Under the pieces are notes generated by a model that saw only the letters and a list, made by a program, of their open reading frames with translations, was not told the DNA's origin and searched no databases. From Polynucleobacter sp. AP-Elch-400A-B2 (GTDB lineage: Bacteria > Pseudomonadota > Gammaproteobacteria > Burkholderiales > Burkholderiaceae), in the NCBI RefSeq assembly GCF_018688355.1, contig NZ_CP061317.1:1496091-1560090 (forward strand): a stretch of 64,000 nucleotides of DNA. Reading direction: 5' to 3'. Of the stretch, positions 30,846 through 40,140 are shown piece after piece; within the stretch, counting starts at the first letter, position 1, and every line of letters starts with the position of its first letter. The position numbers were made by a program, and so were the translations under genes.

Positions 30846-32786
30846 TCAATGGAGTTGCTTATAGATTTGCTCGGCCAATGCCGTGGATATTCCCTCAACA
30901 CTGGAGAGCTCTTCGATAGTGGCATTGGAAACGCCACGCAAACCCCCAAAACGGGCTAGTAATTTTTGACGACGTTTCGCTCCGATACCCTCAATCTCTT
31001 CCAACTGAGAAACTGTCCTCGCTTTTGCACGCTTTGCGCGCATGCCCGTAATGGCAAAGCGATGCGCCTCGTCTCGAATTTGCGCCACCAATAACAAAGC
31101 TACGCTATCGATGCCGAGTTCGAGCGATTTTCGTCCGTCCGCAAAAATGAGTGTCTCAAGACCTACCTTACGCCCCTCACCTTTAGCGACTCCAACAATC
31201 AAGCTGATATCCATACCAAATTCAGAAAGCACTTGTCTTGCCATCTCAACCTGGCCCTTGCCACCATCAATCAAAATGACTTGCGGCATCTTCTCGACAG
31301 GGAGCTCTTGGAAGTTGGCATAACGGCGCTGTAAGACCTGACGCATTGCGGCGTAATCATCGCCAGGGGTAATGTCATTAATATTGAAGCGGCGGTATTC
31401 GCTAGGCTGCATCGCATTTTTGGAATACACCACACAAGAAGCTTGCGTAGCCTCACCAGAGGTATGACTAATGTCAAAACACTCTATACGCAACTGCTCG
31501 AGACTTTCTAATTCCAAAACCAAAACATCAGCCAGTGCTCTTGCTCTCGCTAGTTGTCCACCAGTCTCGACCAGACGCTTCGCTATCGCAATCTTGGCAT
31601 TACCCTCAGCCATCGCCAACCAATGCCGTCTCTGGCCTTGTGGCTGGTGCAGGAAAGTAATACGTTTACCAGCTTGCGCATTGAGTAAATCATGCAAACC
31701 CTCTGGGGCTGAGTGCTCGGTAATATCTTCAGTAGCTTCTTCAGGCGCCGCAATATCATCCACTAACTTTCTCAAGGGGTGATTCAGAATCAGTACGGGT
31801 GGAATTAAATTGGTAGTCGCCTCACCATCACCGGATTTTTCCTCCAGGTAATGCTGAGCGATAAAGGCTTCCAGAATTTCAGCGGGTGGAGGAAGCTCTC
31901 CAGACGTTGAGCGCAGGCCCTTAGGGAAGTAAGCGCGGTCACCCAAATGGCGACCACCACGAATCATTGCCAGATTGACGCAGACCACACCTTCCATTTG
32001 AGCTACAGCAATAACATCAACATCACCTTCGCCATCAGCAACGGTGTCCATCGACTGCTGTTGCAAGACACTAGAAAGATCCGCAATGCGATCCCTTAGT
32101 ACTGCAGCCATTTCAAATTCCATAGCATCGCTGTAAGCGTGCATCTTTTTTTCAAGCTCAGAGAGTACGCGACTATGGTCACCCTCTAAGAAACGTTTTG
32201 CCTGAGCAACATCTTGCCCATACTGCTCTACGTTCAGGCGACCAACACAAGGTGCACTACAGCGATGAATTTGATGCAATAAACAAGGACGGCTTCGGTT
32301 TTTAAAAACAGAGTCTTCACAGGTTCTCAGACGAAAGACTTTTTGCAAAATCTGAACGCTATTACGCACCGCCCATGAATTCGGAAATGGGCCAAAGTAG
32401 TGATTGCGCTTATCCGTTTTTCCTCGATAGGAGGCTAGACGTGGAAACTGGTGCCCCGTCAACATGACATAGGGATAGGACTTATCATCTCGAAAGAGAA
32501 TATTGAATGGAGGAGCTAACTCCTTAATCAAATTGTTCTCTAGAATTAAGGCTTCGGTTTCTGAGCGTGTTACTGTAGTTTCGTAGCGGGCAATTTTTCC
32601 CACCATCAGCTCTATCCGTGGTGAAAGCTGAGTTCGCTGGAAGTAACTAGATACCCGCTTTTTGAGGTTGCGCGCTTTTCCGACATACAAAATATGTCCC
32701 GCCTCGTCAAAGAAGCGATACACCCCCGGCAATCCGGGTAGCCGTTTAACATCCTGCTGAAGGGTTTCAAAAAGCGAATTGCTCAT
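30846..32786 (-). CDS. uvrC: Excinuclease ABC subunit C
   Basis: 646 residues. GIY-YIG domain LPGVYRFFDEAGHILYVGKA (residues 17-36), Cys cluster CLLHQIHRCSAPCVG, UVR domain near 205-240, RNase H-like endonuclease region (ECFDISHTSGEATQAS and VILIDGGKGQ), and a C-terminal helix-hairpin-helix (LEEIEGIGAKRRQKLLARFG). It makes both incisions in nucleotide excision repair. Its ATG overlaps the divergent earP ATG in a CATG. Confidence 0.98.
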   Translation of the reverse strand: MSNSLFETLQQDVKRLPGLPGVYRFFDEAGHILYVGKARNLKKRVSSYFQRTQLSPRIELMVGKIARYETTVTRSETEALILENNLIKELAPPFNILFRDDKSYPYVMLTGHQFPRLASYRGKTDKRNHYFGPFPNSWAVRNSVQILQKVFRLRTCEDSVFKNRSRPCLLHQIHRCSAPCVGRLNVEQYGQDVAQAKRFLEGDHSRVLSELEKKMHAYSDAMEFEMAAVLRDRIADLSSVLQQQSMDTVADGEGDVDVIAVAQMEGVVCVNLAMIRGGRHLGDRAYFPKGLRSTSGELPPPAEILEAFIAQHYLEEKSGDGEATTNLIPPVLILNHPLRKLVDDIAAPEEATEDITEHSAPEGLHDLLNAQAGKRITFLHQPQGQRRHWLAMAEGNAKIAIAKRLVETGGQLARARALADVLVLELESLEQLRIECFDISHTSGEATQASCVVYSKNAMQPSEYRRFNINDITPGDDYAAMRQVLQRRYANFQELPVEKMPQVILIDGGKGQVEMARQVLSEFGMDISLIVGVAKGEGRKVGLETLIFADGRKSLELGIDSVALLLVAQIRDEAHRFAITGMRAKRAKARTVSQLEEIEGIGAKRRQKLLARFGGLRGVSNATIEELSSVEGISTALAEQIYKQLH

Positions 32787-33864
32787 GCGTTGGGATATTT
32801 TCTGTCAAATCGTAGACAACTATGGTGATGCCGGTGTTTGCTGGCGCCTAGCAAGAAGCTTAACAAGTCTTCATGGCCAAGACGTGCGCATTTTCTGTGA
32901 CGATCTCCCAACCCTTAATTTACTCGCTTCTGGGGTTGACCCAGAAATCAAGCGTCGTATCGACATCCAAGCTTGGGAAGCAAGTCATAACAACAGCCGT
33001 CATCCGGGTGAGGCTCCCGATGTGGTGATTGAGGCATTTGGGTGCGATCTTCCGGAGCGTTACCTGAGAGGCCTACTGATTGCCCCCAAAAAACCTATCA
33101 TCATTAATCTGGAGTATTTAACTGCAGAGCCGTGGATAGTAGACTTTCATCAGAAAGCATCCCCGCAGGCACACGGTATTCCGAAATACTTTTTCTTTCC
33201 TGGCTTCCAGACGAATGCGGGTGGCATTTTGACTGATCCAATTCCTCAGGAATCATCGCTAACTGAGCAATTAATTCCCGAGAGCCTCAAGAAAAACTGG
33301 AAGTTATTGCGACCTAATGCAAAACGTATCAGTGTTTTTTGCTACCCAGGTGTACCGCTCCTCAAATGGTTAGAAGATCTAGCAACATTGGATGAGAACT
33401 TCGATATTGTGCTGACTCATGGCCAGCTTGAGCAATTGCAGTTCAGCTCAGGCCATCCAAGCAAAGCACTTGTTCTCCCTGAATCCATTCAACTCATCTC
33501 CATTCCCTTTCTCTCTCAAGATGAATACGATTGGGTCCTTTCTCAATGTGACTTCAATATTGTTCGGGGTGAAGATTCTTTTGTCCGAGCGCAGTTGGCT
33601 GGCAAGCCCTTCATCTGGCATATTTACCCACAAGCAGATCGCGCTCACGAAACCAAGTTGGCTGCATTTTTAGATCTCTATCTTGAAGATGCATCGCAAG
33701 AGCTTAAGCATGCTGTCATTGCAGCAATGACTTGGGCAATGCCCAGCAAGTGGTATCACTCCATTGATGCCTGGAACGCCCATTCCAAGGCTTGGCGAGC
33801 AGATTTACTTGAAAAACAAGCTGATGGTGGCCTAGCTGCCCGTCTAATGAGTTTTGTAGCCTGA
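32785..33864 (+). CDS. earP: EF-P arginine rhamnosyltransferase EarP
   Basis: 359 residues from the ATG at 32785. The DUF2331/EarP start MRWDIFCQIVDNYGDAGVCWRLAR includes the conserved Asp residues near the N-terminus, and RGEDSFVRAQLAGKPFIWHIYPQ is the dTDP-rhamnose-binding region. It transfers rhamnose to Arg32 of EF-P. The efp gene follows by 87 nt and does encode Arg32, so enzyme and substrate are neighbours. The start codon overlaps the uvrC start on the other strand. Confidence 0.95.
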   Translation: MRWDIFCQIVDNYGDAGVCWRLARSLTSLHGQDVRIFCDDLPTLNLLASGVDPEIKRRIDIQAWEASHNNSRHPGEAPDVVIEAFGCDLPERYLRGLLIAPKKPIIINLEYLTAEPWIVDFHQKASPQAHGIPKYFFFPGFQTNAGGILTDPIPQESSLTEQLIPESLKKNWKLLRPNAKRISVFCYPGVPLLKWLEDLATLDENFDIVLTHGQLEQLQFSSGHPSKALVLPESIQLISIPFLSQDEYDWVLSQCDFNIVRGEDSFVRAQLAGKPFIWHIYPQADRAHETKLAAFLDLYLEDASQELKHAVIAAMTWAMPSKWYHSIDAWNAHSKAWRADLLEKQADGGLAARLMSFVA

Positions 33865-33951
33865 TCTTGGGCGAATTACGCCTGCGGGCGGTTACAATCT
33901 TGTTTTTGATAAAAACCGCAGAAAATCAGCTCTGCACCCAGGAATAGCAAG

Positions 33952-34512
33952 ATGAAAACAGCACAAGAACTCCGCGTTGGTAACGTAGTAATGATCGGCA
34001 CTGATGCCATGGTCGTTTTAAAAGCAGAATACAGCCGCTCAGGCCGTAACTCCTCTGTTGTGAAAATGAAATTTAAGAACTTGTTAACTGGCGCGCCCAA
34101 CGAAGGCGTATTCAAAGCAGATGACAAGTTCGATGTGGTGATCTTGGATAAGAAAGATTGCACCTACTCTTACTTCGCAGATCCAATGTATGTATTTATG
34201 GACACCGAGTACAACCAATATGAAGTAGAAGCTGAATTCATGGGCGATGCATTGCATTACCTCGAAGAAAGCATGCCTTGCGAAGTTGTGTTCTACGAAG
34301 GCAAAGCACTCTCAGTAGCCATGCCAAACTCTTTGGTTCGTGAAATCATTTACACAGAGCCAGCAGTTAAAGGCGATACCAGCTCAGGCAAAGTATTGAA
34401 GAATGCAAAATTGGCTACTGGCTATGAATTGCAAGTGCCACTGTTCTGTAACACCGGCGACAAGATCGAGATCGATACGCGTACTGGTGAATATCGTAGC
34501 CGCGCTAACTAA
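33952..34512 (+). CDS. efp: Elongation factor P, Arg32 type
   Basis: 186 residues: KOW-like domain I and two OB domains. The loop that reaches the peptidyl-transferase centre reads AEYSRSGRNSS with Arg at position 32, the rhamnosylation site of the EarP subgroup, rather than the Lys34 of E. coli. EF-P relieves stalling at polyproline. AGGA lies upstream of the ATG, and a terminator follows at 34531. Confidence 0.98.
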   Translation: MKTAQELRVGNVVMIGTDAMVVLKAEYSRSGRNSSVVKMKFKNLLTGAPNEGVFKADDKFDVVILDKKDCTYSYFADPMYVFMDTEYNQYEVEAEFMGDALHYLEESMPCEVVFYEGKALSVAMPNSLVREIIYTEPAVKGDTSSGKVLKNAKLATGYELQVPLFCNTGDKIEIDTRTGEYRSRAN

Positions 34513-34530
34513 TTAGCTCACTCGATAAGG

Positions 34531-34556
34531 AAAAGCCCGGTACGCCGGGCTTTTTT
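34531..34556. terminator. Terminator between efp and nagZ
   Basis: AAAAGCCCGG / CCGGGCTTTT with TACG loop and flanking T-tract, between converging genes. Confidence 0.92.
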
Positions 34557-34561
34557 ATTTC

Positions 34562-35650
34562 CTAAGCAATGAGCTTCAACTGCCGGAGCAAGCCTTTGGC
34601 ATGCTGGTATTGAGCCTCATCTTGCAACTCATCCCAGGCAGGAGCTATGGCAGTCGGCATCAAGCGATTTAATCGAATAGCAGACTCCGCTTGTTTTGCT
34701 TTAGAAACTTTTAACTGACTGAGTAATTGATCTGCAAGATCAGGGCGATTGCAAATCAACACTGCATCGCAGCCTGCTTCAAGTGCTATGTCGGCGCCCT
34801 TAACTACAGAACCAGCGACACTGGCACCCTCCATTGAAAGGTCATCACTAAAGATCACCCCTTCAAAACCTAACTCTTGACGCAAAATAGAATGCAGCCA
34901 AACCTTAGAAAATCCTGCTGGACTTTTATCTACTTTTGGGTAAATCACATGCGCCGGCATTACTGCAGTCAAGCTCAGATCTAACCACTCATAAGGCTTA
35001 GCATCATCATTCAGAATGTTCTCTAATGGACGCTCATCCACTGGAATAGCCACATGAGAATCCGCCTCTGCCCAACCATGACCAGGAAAATGCTTTCCGC
35101 AGTTCGCCATACCCGCAAGGCGAAGGCCCTCATTCAAACTCTTAGCCAATGCAAAGGTAATTTGTGGATCACGACTAAAGGCACGATCACCGATTACACC
35201 GCTACGACCAAAGTCTAAATCCAGGACAGGAGTAAAACTAAAGTCCACACCACAAGCTCTTAACTCGGCAGCTAAGACATAGCCACAGGCAGTAGCTGCA
35301 GCCATAGCGATGGCGGCTGATTCAGCGGCATGTTTTGATTTATCTGTTGATTTATTTTTTGTCCCCCAAAGCTCGCCAAGCTTGCGCATAGCAGGCAAAT
35401 GGGTAAAGCCATCCGTTCTGCAGCGCTGCACACGTCCACCCTCATGATCAATCGAGATCAATACATCGGGACGGAGTTTTTTAATCTCTGCAGTGAGTTT
35501 AGTGAGCTGCTTGCGATTAGCAAAGTTTCTTCCAAATAAAATCACACCACCGGTAAGGGGGTGCAAGATGCGACGACGATCTTCTGCATTTAACTCGAGA
35601 CCAACAACATCTAAAGTAACTGGGCCTGGTTTCATAGTCGACTTAGTCAT
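34562..35650 (-). CDS. nagZ: Beta-N-acetylglucosaminidase NagZ
   Basis: 362 residues, glycoside hydrolase family 3. SIDHEGGRVQRCR near 85, the substrate and catalytic loop KHFPGHGWAEADSH near 185 (Asp and His), and the nucleophile region IFSDDLSMEGA. It releases GlcNAc from 1,6-anhydro-muropeptides during cytoplasmic peptidoglycan recycling. Last gene of the minus-strand block that starts at yceD, 44 nt after acpS. Confidence 0.95.
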   Translation of the reverse strand: MTKSTMKPGPVTLDVVGLELNAEDRRRILHPLTGGVILFGRNFANRKQLTKLTAEIKKLRPDVLISIDHEGGRVQRCRTDGFTHLPAMRKLGELWGTKNKSTDKSKHAAESAAIAMAAATACGYVLAAELRACGVDFSFTPVLDLDFGRSGVIGDRAFSRDPQITFALAKSLNEGLRLAGMANCGKHFPGHGWAEADSHVAIPVDERPLENILNDDAKPYEWLDLSLTAVMPAHVIYPKVDKSPAGFSKVWLHSILRQELGFEGVIFSDDLSMEGASVAGSVVKGADIALEAGCDAVLICNRPDLADQLLSQLKVSKAKQAESAIRLNRLMPTAIAPAWDELQDEAQYQHAKGLLRQLKLIA

Positions 35651-35694
35651 GCATTCCTCGAAATTTTTTGTTTTATATACTTTTGAGAGTGGTT

Positions 35695-36087
35695 TTATTT
35701 TTGAACTACGATAACGTGGGCAATAGCCATGTCTTGCTCATCACTGACAGTGACCTGAGCTTCCCAATTTTTATCCTGCATAAATTGTGCGAGTGCGCCC
35801 AAATACGATGTCACTGGTTTACCGCTAGGCTCATTCAGGGTTTGGAGCAATCTCCAGGTCATTGGCATTCTCATACCCAGGCCAATGGCTTTGGAGAATG
35901 CCTCTTTTGCGGCAAAGCGTGTTGCCAAGAAAGCAATGCCCCGCTTGTGATTTCTGGCTAAGCGATGTTTAAAAACCAACAACTCATCTGGGCCTAAGAT
36001 TTTTTCAGCAAGGCGACCATTGGTACGGTCGTAAGCAGCTTGAAGCCGCTCGATCTGCAGAATGTCTGTACCTATGCCAATGATCAT
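35695..36087 (-). CDS. acpS: Holo-[acyl-carrier-protein] synthase
   Basis: 130 residues. Mg-binding motif MIIGIGTDILQIERL (Asp8) and FLATRFAAKEAFSKAIGLG with the Glu ligand. It transfers 4'-phosphopantetheine to Ser37 of AcpP, which is encoded in the same strand block. Lies 15 nt after pdxJ, the conserved proteobacterial order. Confidence 0.96.
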   Translation of the reverse strand: MIIGIGTDILQIERLQAAYDRTNGRLAEKILGPDELLVFKHRLARNHKRGIAFLATRFAAKEAFSKAIGLGMRMPMTWRLLQTLNEPSGKPVTSYLGALAQFMQDKNWEAQVTVSDEQDMAIAHVIVVQK

Positions 36088-36102
36088 TTGATGTTGAATC
36101 TT

Positions 36103-36846
36103 TTAAGTGTGTGCCCTACCCTGAACCATCAGGGCCTTCATGTCCGTAATTGCTTTTTGCCAACCTTTAAAGAGTGCCTCAGCAACAATGGCATGACCAA
36201 TATTGAGCTCAGATAGCTCGACAATGCCAGCAACTGGAATTACATTGCCCTCGTGTAAACCATGGCCAGCATTAACCCGTAAGCCAATGTTTTTTCCAAA
36301 CTGGGCTGCTGTTCTGATGCGCTCGAGCTCTTGCTTCTGTTGATCACCAGCTAGATCTGCGTAACGACCAGTATGTAATTCAACTACTGTGGCACCCACA
36401 TCTTTAGCGGCTTGGATTTGCCGCTCTTCGGGATCAATAAAAAGTGAAACCCGTATACCAGCAGCTTTTAATTGCGTAGTGGCAGCTTTGACTGCTTCAA
36501 AGTGGCCTATGACATCTAAGCCACCCTCAGTAGTTACTTCCTCTCGCTTTTCAGGAACAAGACACACATCGTGTGGCTGAACCCGACAGGCGATATTAAT
36601 CATCTCGGGAGTAACGGCACACTCTAAGTTCATACGCGTCTGAATCAAAGGACGAAGCGCCAATAAATCTGCATCCTTAATATGGCGACGATCCTCACGT
36701 AAATGTAAGGTAATTAAATCAGCGCCAACTTCTTCAGCCAAGCGAGCAGCTTTTAATGGATCAGGGTAGGTCGTACCACGCGCATTACGCAGGGTAGCGA
36801 CGTGATCGATGTTGATGCCAAGCTCAAGGATATTAGGATTACTCAT
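36103..36846 (-). CDS. pdxJ: Pyridoxine 5'-phosphate synthase
   Basis: 247 residues, TIM barrel. LGINIDHVATLRNARGT at the N-terminus, DLITLHLREDRRHI, NLECAVTPEM and GLRVNAGHGLH are PdxJ motifs. It condenses deoxyxylulose 5-phosphate with 3-amino-2-oxopropyl phosphate in vitamin B6 synthesis. Lies 12 nt after recO. Confidence 0.97.
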   Translation of the reverse strand: MSNPNILELGINIDHVATLRNARGTTYPDPLKAARLAEEVGADLITLHLREDRRHIKDADLLALRPLIQTRMNLECAVTPEMINIACRVQPHDVCLVPEKREEVTTEGGLDVIGHFEAVKAATTQLKAAGIRVSLFIDPEERQIQAAKDVGATVVELHTGRYADLAGDQQKQELERIRTAAQFGKNIGLRVNAGHGLHEGNVIPVAGIVELSELNIGHAIVAEALFKGWQKAITDMKALMVQGRAHT

Positions 36847-36858
36847 TCTTGTAGATTA

Positions 36859-37593
36859 CTAGATTTTCTTAAGATCAATCAAAATCTGACGGGTAGTGAG
36901 CACCTGATCCTGTAGATGCAAACCCAACAAGAAGCGCATCAACTGCTTACTCTCAGAAAGCGTCTCTTGATCTGAAAAGTCTCCCGCTGCAATGGCTAGG
37001 AGGGATTTGCCGCTTAAGACTGGCCAATGGCCTGGATCATCTCCTTGCGCAGGCCTGACACCACGTTCTGGCTGATAAACGTACTGCTCATTTGAGATGG
37101 GGGCGCTATTGGTTTCAACACAGCGGTCTAACGTTGCTGCATAGCCGGTCTCTTGCAAGAGCGTTAACTCAAATGGGCGCAAAATTTCTTCTAAGCCCTT
37201 GGATTCAAATTCGAGATTCGATAAGGCGGAGATGGTATCGGTGTAATGGTCGTAGAGTTTTTCATAGTCGTCTTCACGAGCCAGAAACTTGACTAGCAAC
37301 TCATTGAGATAGAAGCCACAGAGCAAGGCATCGCCTACTAAAGAGGGTGTACCACCGACCCACTCTGATTTCGTTAAAGTACGCAGCTCAGACTTGCCGC
37401 TCCAAGAAACCAAAAGCGGTTGAAAACGCTGTAAGACTGGACGCAATACCGAATGGGGACGCTTGGCGCCTTTAGCAATCAGGGCCATACGACCATATTG
37501 CCGTGTAAACACATCCAGAATTAAGCTAGTTTCCTTATAAGGAATGCTGTGCAATACAAAAGCAGGTTCGTCAGCAACACGAATGGAGGCCAT
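36859..37593 (-). CDS. recO: DNA repair protein RecO
   Basis: 244 residues. N-terminal OB domain (FVLHSIPYKETSLILDVFTRQYGRMALIAKG split by short loops) and helical C-terminal domain with FYLNELLVKFLAREDDYEKLYDHY. RecO loads RecA on SSB-coated DNA with RecR. Located 6 nt after era, as is common in proteobacteria. Confidence 0.94.
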   Translation of the reverse strand: MASIRVADEPAFVLHSIPYKETSLILDVFTRQYGRMALIAKGAKRPHSVLRPVLQRFQPLLVSWSGKSELRTLTKSEWVGGTPSLVGDALLCGFYLNELLVKFLAREDDYEKLYDHYTDTISALSNLEFESKGLEEILRPFELTLLQETGYAATLDRCVETNSAPISNEQYVYQPERGVRPAQGDDPGHWPVLSGKSLLAIAAGDFSDQETLSESKQLMRFLLGLHLQDQVLTTRQILIDLKKI

Positions 37594-37599
37594 AGCTAC

Positions 37600-38535
37600 T
37601 TACTCTAGACCCTGAGCCCGTAATTCAGCACGATCGTCTGCCCAGCCACGTTTGACCTTAACCCAAGTCTCTAAGAAGACTTTGCCGTCAAAGAGCTTTT
37701 CCATATCAATACGGGCATCGGTAGAGATCTTCTTGAGTCGCTCACCCTTGGCGCCAATAATCATCGCCTTATGACTATCACGATCAACCAAAATCGTTGC
37801 TGCAATCCTGCGCATCTTGCCATCCATCTTGAACTGATCAATGACTACTGTGCTGGTGTAAGGCAACTCCTCACCAGTGAAGCGGAAAACTTTCTCGCGC
37901 AGAATCTCGGCCGCCAAGAAGCGCTCACTGCGATCAGTAATGGTATCGCCATCGTAGACTGCCGGTGCTTCAGGCAAATAACCCTCAAGCACATCTAATA
38001 ATCTTTCAATATCCCCAGGACTCTTGGCGCTCATCGGGACGATTTCAGAAAACTCACACTTCTGATCTTCATGCCCACCTAATTCATACCAAGGCTGACT
38101 CATTTCTTTCATGAAATTAAGTAATGCTTGATCGCGCTCAGAGGGAGTCTGAAAACGGCTATTAAATAGATCCAATTTATTTAAGACTAGGACAACAGGT
38201 AAGTCATGTGGCAGTAATTTCAAAACCTTCTTGTCATCCTCGCCAAAGTAACCAGCCTCAACTACAAAGCACGCTACATTCACATCTTGCAGGGCTGTGG
38301 TTACCGTACGGTTCAAGGCCTTGTTGAGGGTGTTCATTAAACGCGTCTGAAAGCCCGGCGTATCAATGAAAATGAACTGCGCCTCTTCGCGATTCTGAAT
38401 ACCTAAAATACGATGGCGTGTAGTTTGTGCCTTACGCGAGGTAATGCTGATCTTCTGCCCAACCAAAGAATTCAAGAGAGTCGATTTGCCCATATTGGGA
38501 CGGCCAACGATGGCGATGGTGCCGCATCTAAACAC
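37600..38535 (-). CDS. era: GTPase Era
   Basis: 311 residues. G1 GRPNMGKSTLLN, G3 DTPGFQ, G4 NKLD, then a C-terminal KH domain (IGAKGERLKKISTDARIDMEKL). Era binds 16S rRNA 3' end and aids small-subunit assembly. It starts 2 nt after the rnc stop, the classic rnc-era pairing. Confidence 0.97.
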   Translation of the reverse strand: MFRCGTIAIVGRPNMGKSTLLNSLVGQKISITSRKAQTTRHRILGIQNREEAQFIFIDTPGFQTRLMNTLNKALNRTVTTALQDVNVACFVVEAGYFGEDDKKVLKLLPHDLPVVLVLNKLDLFNSRFQTPSERDQALLNFMKEMSQPWYELGGHEDQKCEFSEIVPMSAKSPGDIERLLDVLEGYLPEAPAVYDGDTITDRSERFLAAEILREKVFRFTGEELPYTSTVVIDQFKMDGKMRRIAATILVDRDSHKAMIIGAKGERLKKISTDARIDMEKLFDGKVFLETWVKVKRGWADDRAELRAQGLE

Positions 38536-38537
38536 GA

Positions 38538-39329
38538 TTAGCCCTTCAGCTTAAGATTAAACTGCTCTTCGGTTGCCACTTTTTTTGCCGCTTTCTTTTT
38601 AGCCGACCGAGTCTTTTTGGGCTTACCCAGCACTTGGGGCAAGGCCTTCAGTGCTGCGATGAGTGCCAGCTTTGCTGCTGCTTGCTCTGCTGCACGTCGT
38701 GAGGCGCCCTCGCCTTTCACAGCAACCTTCAGGTTCGGTATTAAACATTCCACTTCAAACTGCTGATTGTGGGCTGCGCCAGTAGTACCTGTGACGTTAT
38801 AGGTAGGTAGTGGCAACTGATAGCTTTGTAAACACTCCTGCAATAAAGTCTTATCGTCCTTACCTAAGGTTTTAGGGTCAACATTAGCCAAAATAATGGA
38901 ATAGAGTTTACGCAAACAGGTCTTGGCAGCATCAAACCCACCATCTAAAAATATTGCGCCAGTGACTGCTTCAAGAGTGTCAGCCAAAATAGATGGGCGA
39001 CGGAAGCCACCACTCTTTAGCTCACCCTCGCCTAAGCGCAGGTAGTCAGATAGTAATAGCGTTTGAGCAATCTCATAGAGCGCTTGCTGCTTGACTAAGT
39101 TAGCCCGTACGCGAGAAAGATCGCCTTCATCTAGATCTGAATAACGCTCATAGAGCATTTCAGCAACAACGCAATTGAGAATCGAATCACCTAAAAACTC
39201 TAGGCGCTCATTATTTTTCTTGCTGTGGCTTCGGTGCGTTAAAGCTTGATTAAGCAGCTCTAGTTTTTTAAACGTATAGCCTAGTTGCGCTTGCAGCGGT
39301 GCAGTTTCGATGGCGGTGCGAGCGTTCAT
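38538..39329 (-). CDS. rnc: Ribonuclease III
   Basis: 263 residues from the ATG at 39329, 4 nt after the lepB stop. A frame to 39359 would overlap lepB. RNase III signature NERLEFLGDSILNCVVAEML with catalytic Glu and Asp, second site LADTLEAVTGAIFLDGG, then a dsRNA-binding domain. The last ~28 residues are an unusual Lys/Ala-rich tail (KPKKTRSAKKKAAKK). It processes rRNA precursors. Confidence 0.95.
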   Translation of the reverse strand: MNARTAIETAPLQAQLGYTFKKLELLNQALTHRSHSKKNNERLEFLGDSILNCVVAEMLYERYSDLDEGDLSRVRANLVKQQALYEIAQTLLLSDYLRLGEGELKSGGFRRPSILADTLEAVTGAIFLDGGFDAAKTCLRKLYSIILANVDPKTLGKDDKTLLQECLQSYQLPLPTYNVTGTTGAAHNQQFEVECLIPNLKVAVKGEGASRRAAEQAAAKLALIAALKALPQVLGKPKKTRSAKKKAAKKVATEEQFNLKLKG

Positions 39330-39333
39330 GGTC

Positions 39334-40140
39334 TTATTCGAAGCCGCCAATACGGCCAAGATTTCCGAGATTTAGCCAAACAAAGAATGCTCTACCCACA
39401 ATATTCTTATCCGGCACAAATCCCCAGTAACGGGAATCAGCACTGTTATCGCGGTTATCGCCCATAGCAAAGTAATGTCCTGCTGGGACAGTACAAGTGA
39501 GTCCAGCGTTAATGTATTGGCAGTTTTCAAATCCAGGAAAACGCTCTGCAGGGAACATGCCAGCAGGGCGATCAGGATCATTCAAAATCTCATGCTGATT
39601 GCCACCTAAGCCTGCAGGAAAAGATTCTGCAAATCGCTTGGCGTAACGCATATTTTCCGGATCAAGATAATGCTCGCCGCCACTGTATTGTAATGGCTGA
39701 CTATTCACGGTTAAACGCTTGTCTTGATAAGTAATGGTGTCGCCTGGCAAAGCCACAACACGTTTGATGTAGTCAATCGATTCATCACGAGGATAGCGAA
39801 ATACCACAACATCGCCACGCTGAGGGGAGCCTAGATCGACAACCTTCTGATTAATCACTGGCAAACGAATGCCGTAAGTAAATTTATTCACCAGAATAAA
39901 GTCACCAATCTGCAAGGTTGGGATCATCGAGCCTGATGGGATTTTGAAGGGCTCCACAATAAATGAGCGCAACACAAATACTGCGCAAATTACTGGAAAG
40001 AAGCCCGCCGTATATTCCAGCCACAAGGGCATACGATCGATGCCGACCTTACGTCTTTGCGGAGCAAAGTAATAGCGGTCAGCAATCCAAGCAATGCCAG
40101 ACACTACTACCAAGATAAAGAGGATGAGGGCAAAGTTCAT
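39334..40140 (-). CDS. lepB: Signal peptidase I
   Basis: 268 residues. Membrane helices near the N-terminus and at about 45-65, catalytic Ser in FKIPSGSMIPTLQIGD and Lys in YIKRVVALPGD, and C-terminal box GDNRDNSADSRYWG. It cleaves Sec and Tat signal peptides. Its ATG overlaps the lepA stop (TAATG). Confidence 0.97.
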   Translation of the reverse strand: MNFALILFILVVVSGIAWIADRYYFAPQRRKVGIDRMPLWLEYTAGFFPVICAVFVLRSFIVEPFKIPSGSMIPTLQIGDFILVNKFTYGIRLPVINQKVVDLGSPQRGDVVVFRYPRDESIDYIKRVVALPGDTITYQDKRLTVNSQPLQYSGGEHYLDPENMRYAKRFAESFPAGLGGNQHEILNDPDRPAGMFPAERFPGFENCQYINAGLTCTVPAGHYFAMGDNRDNSADSRYWGFVPDKNIVGRAFFVWLNLGNLGRIGGFE

